Shown here in pieces: positions 26,501-35,310 of a stretch of DNA of 64,000 bases. The translations under genes and the position numbers were made by a program. The DNA lies in assembly GCF_910588715.1 (NCBI RefSeq), contig NZ_CAJURG010000001.1, positions 124,001 to 188,000 of the forward strand. Direction: 5' to 3'. The notes beneath the pieces were generated by a model. That model did not search any database. It saw nothing but the letters and a program-made list of their open reading frames with translations, and was not told the DNA's origin. Numbering within the stretch: the first letter of the stretch is position 1; every line of letters starts with the position of its first letter. Origin of the DNA: an uncultured Clostridium sp. GTDB taxonomy: Bacteria; Bacillota; Clostridia; Clostridiales; Clostridiaceae.

Positions 26501-26782
26501 GGAACAGGGCTTAATTTAACATCAGCTGATGTAGTGATTCACTTTGATCCATGGTGGAATCCTGCAATTGAAGAACAAGCAACAGATAGAGCTCATAGAA
26601 TAGGACAAAAAAATATTGTAGAAGTAATTAAGCTTATTGCAAAGGGAAGCATAGAAGAAAAAATAATAAACCTTCAAGAAAGTAAAAAAGAAATAATAAA
26701 TGAAATAATGGATGGAAACTATACAAATGGTGGATTTTTAAGTTCATTAAGTGCTGATGAAATTAAAGATTTGTTTAATTAA
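23546..26782 (+). CDS. SWIM-SNF2 family helicase/ATPase
   Basis: About 1078 aa. A SWIM zinc finger is near residues 77-98 (CSCSDFKKNC then ICKHI). A long bacterial SNF2-associated domain follows, then a SNF2 ATPase domain with Walker A DEMGLGKTIQT (about 652), DEGQNIKNP in place of DEAH, LTGTPIENN, and the helicase C domain LKAGGTGLNLTSADVV with motif VI DRAHRIGQK. These proteins translocate on DNA and remodel protein-DNA complexes; in bacteria the RapA type frees RNA polymerase, but the SWIM-type role is unclear. The start is probably TTG 23546 after GAGGTGAAGG; a GTG at 23537 lies inside that site. It is transcribed alone. Confidence 0.88.
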   Translation: MDVTQLNALVIKNDINNRLNKALKYFREGLVLDIKSIVDKEYDALDIYGKVMSESDISIYNTNLSFDIKKGDLIYTECSCSDFKKNCDFNSTYICKHIGATFYKFEEAVIDKKKVKNELENIDDKEIDYSEVILNEVEKITTNKKEKVNLKINLSKKAISKNNFYYELDLKIGIKKFYVVKSIVDLINAKKNNVIVSYGKEFKYNPVIHYFSEEDEKILDFIEEYVSLNEPFKGVYAAEKITNNIFGGNKTLFIPQSSLRRFLENIKDDNILLTENEKSKEVIILKEDLPIKFNIKEENNEIKISSNEDIPKSMTYKGDVYLYKDKLYLPNFKQIKYYKAINDILSKEKIISFKNSNKQKVINKLIPILELISNEICIDEDLNKNIVKEEAKLEVYFDKEKNETLAEVKANYGDISFNILIGPKDNEYVIRNINKEEKIENLLNSLSFYRSNEKFIFNGNDEKLFKLLAEDLTKLKEEATIFYSDRFKERKIYGAKSINAKVSEGTGNYLEFTFNIDNVDKNEYKKIIEAFKENRKFFKLKDESFINFEEEEVKSLFNLIDTLNGDINLESNEIKVHKSKSIFFNEYLKDNNLIFLEGKDIVSHIANKIENLECVDYKIPKELKATLRDYQITGFKWFKTLSHYEFGGILADEMGLGKTIQTIAFLLSEKNKKSIIITPTSLIYNWKSEFEKFAPTMNIKIIHGNKDNRIFSKEKIKDIDVLITTYGTLRNDYNLYKDINFDFCIIDEGQNIKNPLSQSCEVVKSLNAKVKFALTGTPIENNLIELWSLFDYILPGYLYSKKKFQEKFMSIEKGSKELKKLIKPFILRRLKKDVMNELPDKIEKKFLIEMTENQKKVYKAYVDDVKVKMKEKDFVKDKITIFSYLTKLRQLALDPSIIMDEYTGGSGKIDITIELIQDFIKENHKILLFSQFTSVLDSIKKALEVENIQYLYLDGTTKASKRVELVNEFNKSNKLKVFLISLKAGGTGLNLTSADVVIHFDPWWNPAIEEQATDRAHRIGQKNIVEVIKLIAKGSIEEKIINLQESKKEIINEIMDGNYTNGGFLSSLSADEIKDLFN

Positions 26783-26818
26783 AAAATAGGATATACCAAA
26801 TGGTATATCCTATTTTTT
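26781..26818. terminator. bidirectional terminator, 36-nt palindrome
   Basis: AAAAAATAGGATATACCA and TGGTATATCCTATTTTTT, 18 bp with a 2-nt central AA (a 4-nt effective loop). It serves the convergent SNF2 gene and glmS, whose stop codon lies in its right arm. Confidence 0.93.
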
Positions 26819-28640
26819 ATTCAACAGTTACTGATTTTGCAAGATTTCTTGGTTTATCAACATCGCAACCTTTTTGCTTTGCAATATAATAAGAAATTAA
26901 TTGTAGAGGAACAACACTTACAAGTGGAGTTAGTATATCAATAGTTTTTGGAATATAAACTATTGAATCTGCAACTTCGTGTGAAGTAGTATCTCCTTCA
27001 TTTACAACTGCAAATATATTTCCACCTCTTGTAGAAACTTCTCTTACATTACTAATCATCTTATCTTTTAAAGCTTCTTGAGTTAAAAGAGTAACTACAG
27101 CTGTATTATTTTCTATTAAAGCAATAGGGCCATGTTTTAATTCTCCACCAGCATAAGCATCACAATGAATATAAGATATTTCTTTAAGTTTTAAAGAACC
27201 TTCCATAGCAACTGCATAATCAAGTCCTCTTCCTAAGAAATACATGTCCTTATGATTATAGTGAGAAGAAGCAAATTTTTGAAGCTCATCCTTCATTCCT
27301 AAAGCTTTTTCAATTTTATTTGGTATTTCTAATAATTCAGCTTTAACTGATTCAATTTCATCTTTTGACATAGTTTTCTTTAATGAAGCAAAGTATAATC
27401 CTAAAATGTAAAATGCAGCTAATTGAGTAACATATGCTTTTGTTGAAGCAACTGCAATTTCAGGTCCTGCTAAAGTATAAAATACATCATCAGCTTCTCT
27501 TGAAACTGAAGACCCAACAACATTAGTTATAGCTAAAACTCTAGTACCTTGACTTTTAGCATCTCTAAGAACAGCTAAAGTATCAGCAGTTTCTCCAGAT
27601 TGAGATACAACTATTAATAAAGTTTTATTTGTTATCATAGGATCTCTATATCTAAATTCAGATGCAATATCAATTTCTACTGGAATTTTAGCAAACTTTT
27701 CGATTACTGTTTTACCAACAACTCCAGCATGGTAAGCAGTACCACAAGCTACAATATATATTTTATCAAAGTTTTCTAATTGTTCTTTAGTAAATGAAAT
27801 ATTATCAATTGTTATTTCTTTACCTAGTATTATTTTACCAGCTAGGGTATCTTTAACAGCTTTTGGTTGTTCATGAATTTCTTTCAACATAAAATCTTCA
27901 AATCCACCTTTTTCAGCTGCATCTATATTCCAAGTAACATGGTAAATTTCTTTTTCTATTTTTTCGCCTTCTTCATTTCTAAGTTCAACACCATCTTTAG
28001 TAAGAATTACAAATTCTTTATCTTCTAAAAGATATACATCTCTAGTATGGTTTAAAACAGCAGGGATATCAGAAGCTATAAAGCTTTCATCTTTTCCAAG
28101 TCCAACAATAAGAGGACTATCTTTTCTAACAGCAATTATTTTATCAGGTTCATTTTTAGCAACAACACCAATAGCAAAGCTTCCTTCAAGTTTAGAAGTT
28201 GCTTTAACTACTGCATCAAATAAATCACCTTCATAATAAAAATCAACTAAATTAGGAATAACTTCTGTATCAGTTTCAGAGAAAAATGTATAACCTTTTG
28301 AAGTTAACCATTCTCTTAATTTCATATAATTTTCTATAATACCATTATGAACAACACTAATAGTAGCATTTTCTGTAGTATGAGGATGTGAATTAATATC
28401 AGATGGTTCACCGTGAGTAGCCCATCTAGTATGACCTATTCCTATATGACCATTAATAGGATTTTCCTTTAAGCTTTTAGCTAAATTATTTAAACGACCT
28501 TTAAATTTTCTAACATTTATTCCATTATTAAAAATTGCAACTCCAGCAGAGTCGTAACCTCTATATTCTAATTTTGATAAACCTTCAACTAATAAATCAG
28601 ATGCTTGTCTTTTTCCAACATAACCAACTATTCCGCACAT
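26817..28640 (-). CDS. glmS: glutamine-fructose-6-phosphate aminotransferase (isomerizing)
   Basis: 608 aa. It makes glucosamine-6-phosphate from fructose-6-phosphate and glutamine, the entry to peptidoglycan and other amino-sugar polymers. The mature N-terminal Cys nucleophile is in MCGIVGYVGKR, where the class II glutaminase domain begins. GTAYHAGVVG and SQSGETADTLAVLR are the two SIS sugar-phosphate domains. The C-terminus ends DKPRNLAKSVTVE, the family signature. The start is at 28640 because Met-Cys must be exposed; an ATG at 28658 would add MEGRFI. The leader upstream holds a glmS ribozyme. Confidence 0.97.
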   Translation of the reverse strand: MCGIVGYVGKRQASDLLVEGLSKLEYRGYDSAGVAIFNNGINVRKFKGRLNNLAKSLKENPINGHIGIGHTRWATHGEPSDINSHPHTTENATISVVHNGIIENYMKLREWLTSKGYTFFSETDTEVIPNLVDFYYEGDLFDAVVKATSKLEGSFAIGVVAKNEPDKIIAVRKDSPLIVGLGKDESFIASDIPAVLNHTRDVYLLEDKEFVILTKDGVELRNEEGEKIEKEIYHVTWNIDAAEKGGFEDFMLKEIHEQPKAVKDTLAGKIILGKEITIDNISFTKEQLENFDKIYIVACGTAYHAGVVGKTVIEKFAKIPVEIDIASEFRYRDPMITNKTLLIVVSQSGETADTLAVLRDAKSQGTRVLAITNVVGSSVSREADDVFYTLAGPEIAVASTKAYVTQLAAFYILGLYFASLKKTMSKDEIESVKAELLEIPNKIEKALGMKDELQKFASSHYNHKDMYFLGRGLDYAVAMEGSLKLKEISYIHCDAYAGGELKHGPIALIENNTAVVTLLTQEALKDKMISNVREVSTRGGNIFAVVNEGDTTSHEVADSIVYIPKTIDILTPLVSVVPLQLISYYIAKQKGCDVDKPRNLAKSVTVE

Positions 28641-28754
28641 AATAAATCTTCCTTCCAATTTTAAATTATTTTTTCATTTTATTTTTTTTAATATTGCCAT
28701 TAGATATTCTAGATTTTAAAAAAGTATACTAACACACTAGAAAAATCAAACATG

Positions 28755-28992
28755 CAATGGAGGTTTTAACACCTGACTAGGATTGTCCTATAAATCACTT
28801 TATAGTTTTACTAGTCGTTAACGGTAGTGCGATACCGTGGGGCACCCGCCGAAGAATTCGATTCTCCCCATCCTCGTCAACTTAAGTGAGACCCCAAATC
28901 TTTGATTTGGTTGGTCGAACTTACTCCTACGTCCGGTAGGAGTTTCTTTTTACCAATGATCTTTGATTTGGTTTAACTTAAGTTCTGGCGCT
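28755..28992 (-). ncRNA. glmS ribozyme (GlcN6P-responsive self-cleaving RNA)
   Basis: Reading the minus strand, AGCGCCAGAACTTAAGTT opens the element at 28992, with self-cleavage expected between the first A and the GCGCC. The core GTTGACGAGGATGGGGAGAA, then TTCGGCGGGTGCCCC and the ACGGTA stem, are the conserved parts of the family, so the call is firm. An outer stem GACTAG...CTAGTC encloses the later helix. The 3' boundary near 28755 is approximate. Glucosamine-6-phosphate acts as coenzyme and shuts off glmS mRNA. The gap from the element to the glmS start is about 115 nt. Confidence 0.93.
28898..28973 (-). repeat. 15-nt direct repeat inside the ribozyme's peripheral arm
   Basis: The plus-strand text ATCTTTGATTTGGTT occurs at 28898-28912 and again at 28959-28973. 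On the RNA strand the first copy also forms a perfect hairpin CCAAATC-AAA-GATTTGG, and a CTCCTAC/GTAGGAG hairpin sits between the copies. Confidence 0.85.
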
Positions 28993-29067
28993 TTTATGAA
29001 ATTTTTATTTTGTATTTTACTATAAAAATCACTTCCTTTATCGATTTTTTAGTATACCAATATAAAC

Positions 29068-29095
29068 ATTTTATCATAAATATAGAATTTGTCTA
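29068..29095 (-). promoter_or_regulatory. candidate glmS promoter
   Basis: On the minus strand TAGACA, 16 nt, TAAAAT, leaving a leader of about 70 nt before the ribozyme. The divergent ctc gene should start from its own promoter around 29130-29160 (weak TTGTAA / TATATG pair). The rest of 28993-29340 holds nothing else I can identify. Confidence 0.55.
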
Positions 29096-29340
29096 TATTC
29101 GTGGATTAGAATTAAGTTTAACAGTTAATTTGTAATATTAAGGTAATATTATTATATGCAAAATTGAAATAAAGTAGATAAAAATAATAAAAGTGTGAAT
29201 TTTGATATAAGTATTACATTTAAAGAAGTATTTGAAAAAATAATATTTTTATGGATAAGGTGTAAATTAGATGTATAAATTCAATAATATCTGTCAAAAA
29301 TACATAAGAGAATTTTAAAAATCATAGGAGGTAATGTGAA

Positions 29341-29946
29341 GTGTCAAATTTAGAAATGAATAAAAGACCTATAGATGTTCCAAATAGTGCAAAAAAGGCA
29401 AGGAGAAATGGAAAGGTTCCAGGTGTATTATATGGTAAAAAAATTAATAATTTATTATTTGAAGTTGGAGAATTAGAATTATGCCATGAAATAGGTGTTA
29501 ATGGAGAACATGGTGTATTAGAATTTAGTTTAGATGGAGAAACTCATAAAGGATTAATAAAAGAAGTACAAAGGGATCCTGTTACTAATAAGATAATTCA
29601 TTTAGATTTAGAAGAATTAAAAGGAAAAAATAAAATAGTTTCATCAGTTCCGATTCATTATGTAGGAGAAGAATATTTAAATAAAAAAGGAATAGTTCTA
29701 CAAAAGGAAAAAGATAGTGTAAAGGTAGAATGTTCAGTAGAAGCACTACCTAAATATATTGACTTTAATATTGGAACAGGAAGTGTTGGATCAGTTTATA
29801 AATTTGGTGATTTAGAAGTTGCATCTGAAATATCAGTCTTAGATGATTTAAATTCTGTTATTGCTTCAGTAAGTTATGAACGTAAAACTGTTGAAGAAAA
29901 TAATGAGTTAGCTCAAGAAAATGATGCAAAAGAATTAGCCGAATAA
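29341..29946 (+). CDS. ctc: 50S ribosomal protein L25 / general stress protein Ctc
   Basis: A 201-aa Ctc-type L25, longer than E. coli L25 (94 aa) because of its C-terminal beta domain (TL5-like). N-terminal region KKARRNGKVPGVLYGKK binds 5S rRNA; EVQRDPVTNKIIHLDLEEL is a family motif. The start is a GTG at 29341 after AGGAGG with a 9-nt spacing. The last 20 residues are acidic (ENNELAQENDAKELAE). It is monocistronic and divergent from glmS. Confidence 0.93.
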   Translation: MSNLEMNKRPIDVPNSAKKARRNGKVPGVLYGKKINNLLFEVGELELCHEIGVNGEHGVLEFSLDGETHKGLIKEVQRDPVTNKIIHLDLEELKGKNKIVSSVPIHYVGEEYLNKKGIVLQKEKDSVKVECSVEALPKYIDFNIGTGSVGSVYKFGDLEVASEISVLDDLNSVIASVSYERKTVEENNELAQENDAKELAE

Positions 29947-29963
29947 TAGAAAAAATAAACTAA

Positions 29964-30007
29964 AAATAATAGATATAGATAAATTTTCCTATATCTATTA
30001 TTTTTTT
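29964..30007 (+). terminator. Rho-independent terminator after ctc
   Basis: AAATAATAGATATAG and CTATATCTATTATTT stem with a T7 tail. Confidence 0.93.
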
Positions 30008-30077
30008 GTTTAAATTTTTTTAAATTTGGTATATAATAACTAAGTAAAGATTATTGAAAATTTTTAGGAGGAATAAT

Positions 30078-31805
30078 ATGGATTATAAAGAGAAGTACAA
30101 TGAGTGGTTAAACTCTACTGTAATATCAGAGGAAATAAAGGAAGAGTTAAGAAGCATTAACGATGAAAAAGAAATAGAAGATAGATTTTATAAGGAATTA
30201 GATTTCGGTACTGGTGGATTAAGAGGGGTAATAGGTGCTGGAACTAATAGAATGAATGTATATACAGTTTCAAAAGCAACACAAGGGTTTGCAAACTATT
30301 TAAATAAATCTTTTGAATCACCAAAGGTAGCTATTGCATACGATTCAAGAAATATGTCAAAGGAGTTTGCAGAAGCTGCTGCATTAACTCTTTGTGCAAA
30401 TAATATAAAGGTATTTTTATTTGAAAGCTTAAGACCAACTCCGATGCTTTCGTTTACATCTAGACATTTAAACTGTCAAGGTGGAATAGTAATAACTGCT
30501 TCACATAATCCAAAGATATATAATGGCTATAAGGTTTATGATGAATTTGGTGGACAAGTTACAGATGAAAAAGCTGGAATTATTATAGGTGAAGTTAATA
30601 GTATAGTAAATTATGAAGATATAAAAACTACTTCATTAGAAGATGCTTTAAATGATAACCTTTTAGAGTACATTGGAGAAGAAGTAGATAAGGCTTATAT
30701 TGAAGAAGTTAAAGCGCTTACAATAAGAACTGAATTAGTAAAAGAAAAAGCTAAAGATTTAAAGGTTATATACACTCCAATACATGGAAGTGGAAATGTT
30801 CCTGTAAGAAGAGTTTTAGCTGAATTAGGATATGAAAATGTAGAAGTAGTTAAAGAACAAGAAATGCCAGATGGTAATTTCCCAACAGCTTCTTATCCAA
30901 ATCCAGAAAATCCACAAGTTTTTGAATTAGCCCTTGATATGGCTAAAACGAGCAATCCAGATATTATATTTGGTACAGATCCAGACTGTGACAGAATTGG
31001 TGTTGTAGTTAAGGAAAATGATGATCAATATAAAGTTTTAACTGGTAATCAAACAGGACTATTATTAACAGATTATATATTATCAGCTCTTAAAGAAGAA
31101 GGAAAATTACCTTCAAATGGAGTTGTAATTAAGACTATAGTAACAACAGAAGGTGCTAGAGCAGTTGCAAATTACTATGGTGTTGAAATAATGGATGTAT
31201 TAACTGGATTTAAATATATTGCAGAAAAAATTAGACAATTCCAAGAAAATGGAGATAAGAAATATTTATTTGGATTTGAAGAAAGCTATGGTTACTTAGC
31301 TGGAGAATTCGTTAGAGATAAGGATGCTGTAATAGCTTCAATGTTAATAGCCGAAATGACTCTTTATTATAAAGAACAAGGTAAGAGCCTTTATGAAGCA
31401 TTAATTGAGCTTTACAACAGAATTGGATTCTTTAAAGAAGATTTAATTTCAATTGAATTACAAGGAAAAGAAGGTCAAGAAAAGATTGCTAAGTGTTTAG
31501 ATTCTTTAAGAACTACTACATTAACAGAAGTTGATGGAGTTAAAATTGCAACAAAACTTGATTATAAGTTAAGCAAAGAAGAAAACTTAATAAGTAATAC
31601 AGAAAGTGTTATTAACTTACCTAAGTCTAATGTATTAAAATATATATTAGAAGATGGATCTTCATTTGTTGTTAGACCGTCAGGTACTGAACCAAAAATG
31701 AAAATTTACTCAGCTGTTAAAGGTGAAAGCTTAGTAAATGCTGAAGAAAAGTTAGTAAGATTCAATGAAAAAGTTATGGAAATAATTAACGAAAAGTTAG
31801 CATAA
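30078..31805 (+). CDS. alpha-phosphoglucomutase / phosphomannomutase (alpha-PGM superfamily)
   Basis: 575 aa, the long four-domain form (PgcA-like) of Firmicutes. The active serine is in TASHNPKIYNGYKVY. GTDPDCDRIGVV is the Mg-binding loop, GFEESYGYLAG the sugar-binding loop and RPSGTEPKMKIY the phosphate-binding loop, so all four catalytic loops are intact. It interconverts glucose-1-P and glucose-6-P, feeding UDP-glucose and cell-surface glycans. The ATG at 30078 follows AGGAGG. A GNRA-looped terminator follows before the TPR and glycan genes, so it may be expressed separately from them. Confidence 0.93.
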   Translation: MDYKEKYNEWLNSTVISEEIKEELRSINDEKEIEDRFYKELDFGTGGLRGVIGAGTNRMNVYTVSKATQGFANYLNKSFESPKVAIAYDSRNMSKEFAEAAALTLCANNIKVFLFESLRPTPMLSFTSRHLNCQGGIVITASHNPKIYNGYKVYDEFGGQVTDEKAGIIIGEVNSIVNYEDIKTTSLEDALNDNLLEYIGEEVDKAYIEEVKALTIRTELVKEKAKDLKVIYTPIHGSGNVPVRRVLAELGYENVEVVKEQEMPDGNFPTASYPNPENPQVFELALDMAKTSNPDIIFGTDPDCDRIGVVVKENDDQYKVLTGNQTGLLLTDYILSALKEEGKLPSNGVVIKTIVTTEGARAVANYYGVEIMDVLTGFKYIAEKIRQFQENGDKKYLFGFEESYGYLAGEFVRDKDAVIASMLIAEMTLYYKEQGKSLYEALIELYNRIGFFKEDLISIELQGKEGQEKIAKCLDSLRTTTLTEVDGVKIATKLDYKLSKEENLISNTESVINLPKSNVLKYILEDGSSFVVRPSGTEPKMKIYSAVKGESLVNAEEKLVRFNEKVMEIINEKLA

Positions 31806-31808
31806 AAC

Positions 31809-31846
31809 AATAAAAGCTATCGGGAAACCGGTAGCTTTTATTATTT
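31809..31846 (+). terminator. Rho-independent terminator after the phosphoglucomutase
   Basis: AAAAGCTATCGG and CCGGTAGCTTTT with a GAAA tetraloop and T-rich tail. Confidence 0.92.
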
Positions 31847-31921
31847 CAGTATTTAGTTTGAAAGTTTTATGTTAATACTGTATTATGAATAATGAAATAA
31901 TTTACTAAAGGAGTGTAATTT

Positions 31922-33010
31922 ATGGATTATAAGGTAAAAATAAAAGAAAAATTAGGTAAGTTATTATTTTTAGAAATGAATAAAGATGGATTTAAAGAAA
32001 ATATAGGAATACCATCCTATGTAACTTTTAAAAATAATGATTTATATTTACCAATAAGTTCTGAGTATATTAGTTCTAATATAAATAATGAAATAAAAAT
32101 TAAAAATCTTCCTATATATTATTTTATAGAAGGTATGTTTATTGCAATTGGTAGTGATGAAAATTTAAGATTTAATGATGATTATGAACTTATATTAGAT
32201 TATATAAAAGATACTGAAAGTTGTATTAAATCACTTATAAGTAAGAGAATAGATGAGAAAAGATATTTAGATGCCTATCTTTTATTAAAAGGATATTATA
32301 CATATTCTAAAGATTTAGAAGTTATGAAAAAAATATTACTTGTAGGAGAAGCTATTAGGGAGGAAGAAAAAGGCTTTAAGGATATATTGCTTGAAGATAT
32401 AGATTATTGTATATCAAATAAGTTAAAAATAGCTGAAGCCTATTTATATAAAGCTATAATTTTAAAGGACGATGGAGATTTTAAAGGAGCTAAGGTTTTA
32501 ATAAATGAGTATTTTAATAATGGTGGAAAAGTAACTAAAGAAGTTGAGATAATAAATAATGATATAAATAATATATCAGATTATGAAAATGCTGTAGAAC
32601 TATTAGAAGAAAATCCAGCTAAAAGTATAGAAATATTACTTAGATTAGGTGAAGAGTTTAAAGAAAATCCACTTATTTATTATTACTTAGGAATTGCATT
32701 TAGAAAATTAGAAAATTACCATAAAGCTATTTATTATTTAAAAGAAAGTATAAAAAGAGAAAGTGGAATACTTGAAGTTATAGTAGAACTAGGATTAAAT
32801 TATGCATGTATAGGTGAATTTGAAGAAGCAATTAAATATTTTAAAAAGGCATTTGAAGCATCAAGAGATGTTGAAATATGTACTAATATAATAATGTGTT
32901 ATTTAAATATAAATGACTTAGAAAATGCTAAATTACATTTAGAAATAGCAAAAAACTTAAATCCAGAAGATGAAATAGTTAAACAATTAGATGCTATGAT
33001 AAATAAATAA
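31922..33010 (+). CDS. TPR-repeat protein, function unknown
   Basis: A 362-aa protein without signal peptide or membrane segment. The first 100 residues (YVTFKNNDLYLPIS, LPIYYFIEGMFIAIG) form an unrecognised alpha/beta domain. From about residue 110 helical repeats follow. Clear TPRs lie in the last 130 residues (PLIYYYLGIAFRKLENYHKA, GLNYACIGEFEEAIKYF, NLENAKLHLEIAKNLNPEDE-type units). AAAGGAG precedes the ATG and tagA begins 19 nt after its stop. A scaffold for the glycan machinery downstream is a reasonable inference, nothing more. Confidence 0.72.
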   Translation: MDYKVKIKEKLGKLLFLEMNKDGFKENIGIPSYVTFKNNDLYLPISSEYISSNINNEIKIKNLPIYYFIEGMFIAIGSDENLRFNDDYELILDYIKDTESCIKSLISKRIDEKRYLDAYLLLKGYYTYSKDLEVMKKILLVGEAIREEEKGFKDILLEDIDYCISNKLKIAEAYLYKAIILKDDGDFKGAKVLINEYFNNGGKVTKEVEIINNDINNISDYENAVELLEENPAKSIEILLRLGEEFKENPLIYYYLGIAFRKLENYHKAIYYLKESIKRESGILEVIVELGLNYACIGEFEEAIKYFKKAFEASRDVEICTNIIMCYLNINDLENAKLHLEIAKNLNPEDEIVKQLDAMINK

Positions 33011-33029
33011 TAATAAAGGATGAGATTAT

Positions 33030-33767
33030 ATGGGGAAAAAAGATAACTTTAAAAGTATAAATATATTAGGATATAAAATTTTCTCTGAGGATATAGGAAA
33101 ATGTGTAGATACAGCTTTTTCTTATGATAAAGTTCATATAGTATCTGGAAATCCAGAAGTTTTATATGCGGGATTAAACGATAGAAAATTATTTGATAAT
33201 TTTACCTCTAAATATTCTTTAATAATACCTGATGGTGTTGGAACACAAATAAGTGGTAAAATTTTAAAAACCCCTGTAAAAGAAAAAATTGCTGGAATTG
33301 AGCTTATGAAAAGGATAATTTCTAAGTGTGAAAAGGATGGAGATGGAATTTATTTGTTAGGAGCAAATGAAGAAAATTTAAAAACTTGTGTTGCTAATAT
33401 AATAAGAGACTATCCTAAAATTAATATTGTTGGATATCATAATGGATTTTTTGATTTAGATAATCCAAAGGAAATTTTAGAGGATATAAAAAATAAAAAA
33501 CCATTAGTATTGTTTGTTGCAATGGGATGTCCAAGACAGGAAAAATTTATTATTAATTATATGGATAAACTTCCGTGTAAGATATATATGGGAGTTGGAG
33601 GAAGCTTTGATGTAATAGCTGAAAAGGTAAATAGAGCTCCAAGATGGATGATTAATATAGGAATGGAATGGGCTTATAGAGTTTTTAAAGAACCTTGGAG
33701 AATAAAGAGGCTTGGAAGTATACCTAAATTTATTTGGATTGTAGCAAAAAGCAGAGGTAATAAATAA
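33030..33767 (+). CDS. WecG/TagA/CpsF-family glycosyltransferase
   Basis: A 245-aa GT26 enzyme. HIVSGNPEVLYAGLND, then IIPDGVGTQ, then VAMGCPRQEKFI and GVGGSFDVIAEKVNRAPRWM are the family blocks. TagA adds N-acetylmannosamine to undecaprenyl-PP-GlcNAc, starting wall teichoic acid linkage units; WecG and CpsF relatives do similar steps in other polymers. The stop overlaps the murJ start by 1 nt (TAATG). In this setting it probably makes the lipid-linked disaccharide that the MurJ-type flippase and the later glycosyltransferases handle. The polymer is not identified. Confidence 0.87.
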   Translation: MGKKDNFKSINILGYKIFSEDIGKCVDTAFSYDKVHIVSGNPEVLYAGLNDRKLFDNFTSKYSLIIPDGVGTQISGKILKTPVKEKIAGIELMKRIISKCEKDGDGIYLLGANEENLKTCVANIIRDYPKINIVGYHNGFFDLDNPKEILEDIKNKKPLVLFVAMGCPRQEKFIINYMDKLPCKIYMGVGGSFDVIAEKVNRAPRWMINIGMEWAYRVFKEPWRIKRLGSIPKFIWIVAKSRGNK

Positions 33768-35302
33768 TGAGAGGTAATAAAATATTTAAAGCAGCTTTTT
33801 TAGTTATGATAATTGGTATATTAAGCAGGTTTTTAGGATTATTTAGAGATATACTAGTTGGATATCAATTTGGTGTTAGTATTTATACTGATGCTTATAA
33901 AGCTGCTGTATCTGTGCCAGAAACAATTTTTACAATTGTAGGGCTTGCTATATCTACAGTATTTATTCCAATGCTTAGTAAAGTTAAATATGAAAAAAGC
34001 AAAGATGAGATGTTTAAGTTTTCTAATAATATTATTTCTATATTATTAGTTATTTCAATAATCGTATTTAGTTTAGGATTTTTATTTACAGATAAAATTG
34101 TTGGCTTTATGTTTGATGGATTTACTAAAGATAAGTTTATACTTACAGTTTTCTTAACAAGAATAACATTATTTAATCTTTTATTTTTATCAATAAATGC
34201 ATGTTATACGGCAATGCTACAGGTATGTGAAGATTTTGTTATTCCTTCTATTTTAGGTATGTTTTTTAATGCTCCAATGATAATTTATTTATTATTTTTT
34301 AATGATATTAATATTATAGGATTAACTATTGCAAATGTTATAGGAAACTTTTTAAGAGTAGTAGTTCAAGTACCTGTTTTATATAAACATGGATATAAAT
34401 TTAAATTATTTATTAATATAAAAGATGAAAGAATAAAGAAAATATTAATGTTAATTATCCCAGTAATAATAGGATCAGGTGCAAATTCATTAAATATGAT
34501 AGTTGATATGAAGGTTGCATCATCTTTAGGAGATGGTGCAGTAAGTGCGTTAGATTTTGCACAAAAGATAATAGTTTTTGCAAATACAGCCATAACAACA
34601 TCTATAGTATCTGTTATGTATCCTCTTATGGCAAATAAATTAAATGAAGGTGATAATGAGGGATTTTCTATATACTTAACAAAATCAATTTCTATAATTG
34701 CTTTATTATTAGTTCCTATTTCTATTGGATTTATATTATTAAACAAAGAGCTTATAAGTGCTTTTTATGAAAGAGGCAAGTTTAATGATATAGCTGTAGG
34801 AATTACAGCAAGTGCATTTTTAGGATATTCGTTAGTATTGCCATTTACAGGAATAAGGGATATTTTAAATTCATCATTATTTTCAATGCAAAAAACCAAA
34901 GTAACAACAATTAATGGAGTTATTGGAGTAGTTGTAAATATTATTTTAAGCATTAGTTTATCAAAGATATTTGGTATATTTGGTGTAGCCCTAGCATCTA
35001 CAATAGCATCAATTATAACAGCAATATTATTATTTATATCTACTAGAAAGTTTGTTGGAAATTTTAATGTTATTCCAATGATAATAAAGTTATTAAAAAT
35101 ATTATTATCAGCAATAATTATGTTTTTTGTTTTAGTAATGTTAAATAATATTTTGGTTTTAAATAATTCAATATTAACTATTTTATTTAACTTTATAATA
35201 GGAGTTATTGTTTATTTTATAGTTTGTAAGATATTAAAAATTGAAGAAGTTAATGAAGCAATATACATGATAAGAAATAAGGTATCTAAAAAAGGCAATT
35301 AG
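33767..35302 (+). CDS. murJ: MurJ/MviN-family lipid-linked oligosaccharide flippase
   Basis: 511 aa, about 14 hydrophobic segments, MOP-superfamily fold. SRFLGLFRDILVGYQFG near the N-terminus is the MviN signature; TRITLFNLLFLSINAC is in TM4 and GGD-like loops follow. The start overlaps tagA. In many Firmicutes MurJ flips lipid II, yet this copy sits inside a glycan operon with a TagA-type enzyme and two glycosyltransferases. It may flip a different undecaprenyl-linked sugar; sequence cannot decide. Confidence 0.88.
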   Translation: MRGNKIFKAAFLVMIIGILSRFLGLFRDILVGYQFGVSIYTDAYKAAVSVPETIFTIVGLAISTVFIPMLSKVKYEKSKDEMFKFSNNIISILLVISIIVFSLGFLFTDKIVGFMFDGFTKDKFILTVFLTRITLFNLLFLSINACYTAMLQVCEDFVIPSILGMFFNAPMIIYLLFFNDINIIGLTIANVIGNFLRVVVQVPVLYKHGYKFKLFINIKDERIKKILMLIIPVIIGSGANSLNMIVDMKVASSLGDGAVSALDFAQKIIVFANTAITTSIVSVMYPLMANKLNEGDNEGFSIYLTKSISIIALLLVPISIGFILLNKELISAFYERGKFNDIAVGITASAFLGYSLVLPFTGIRDILNSSLFSMQKTKVTTINGVIGVVVNIILSISLSKIFGIFGVALASTIASIITAILLFISTRKFVGNFNVIPMIIKLLKILLSAIIMFFVLVMLNNILVLNNSILTILFNFIIGVIVYFIVCKILKIEEVNEAIYMIRNKVSKKGN

Positions 35303-35310
35303 GAGGAAAT

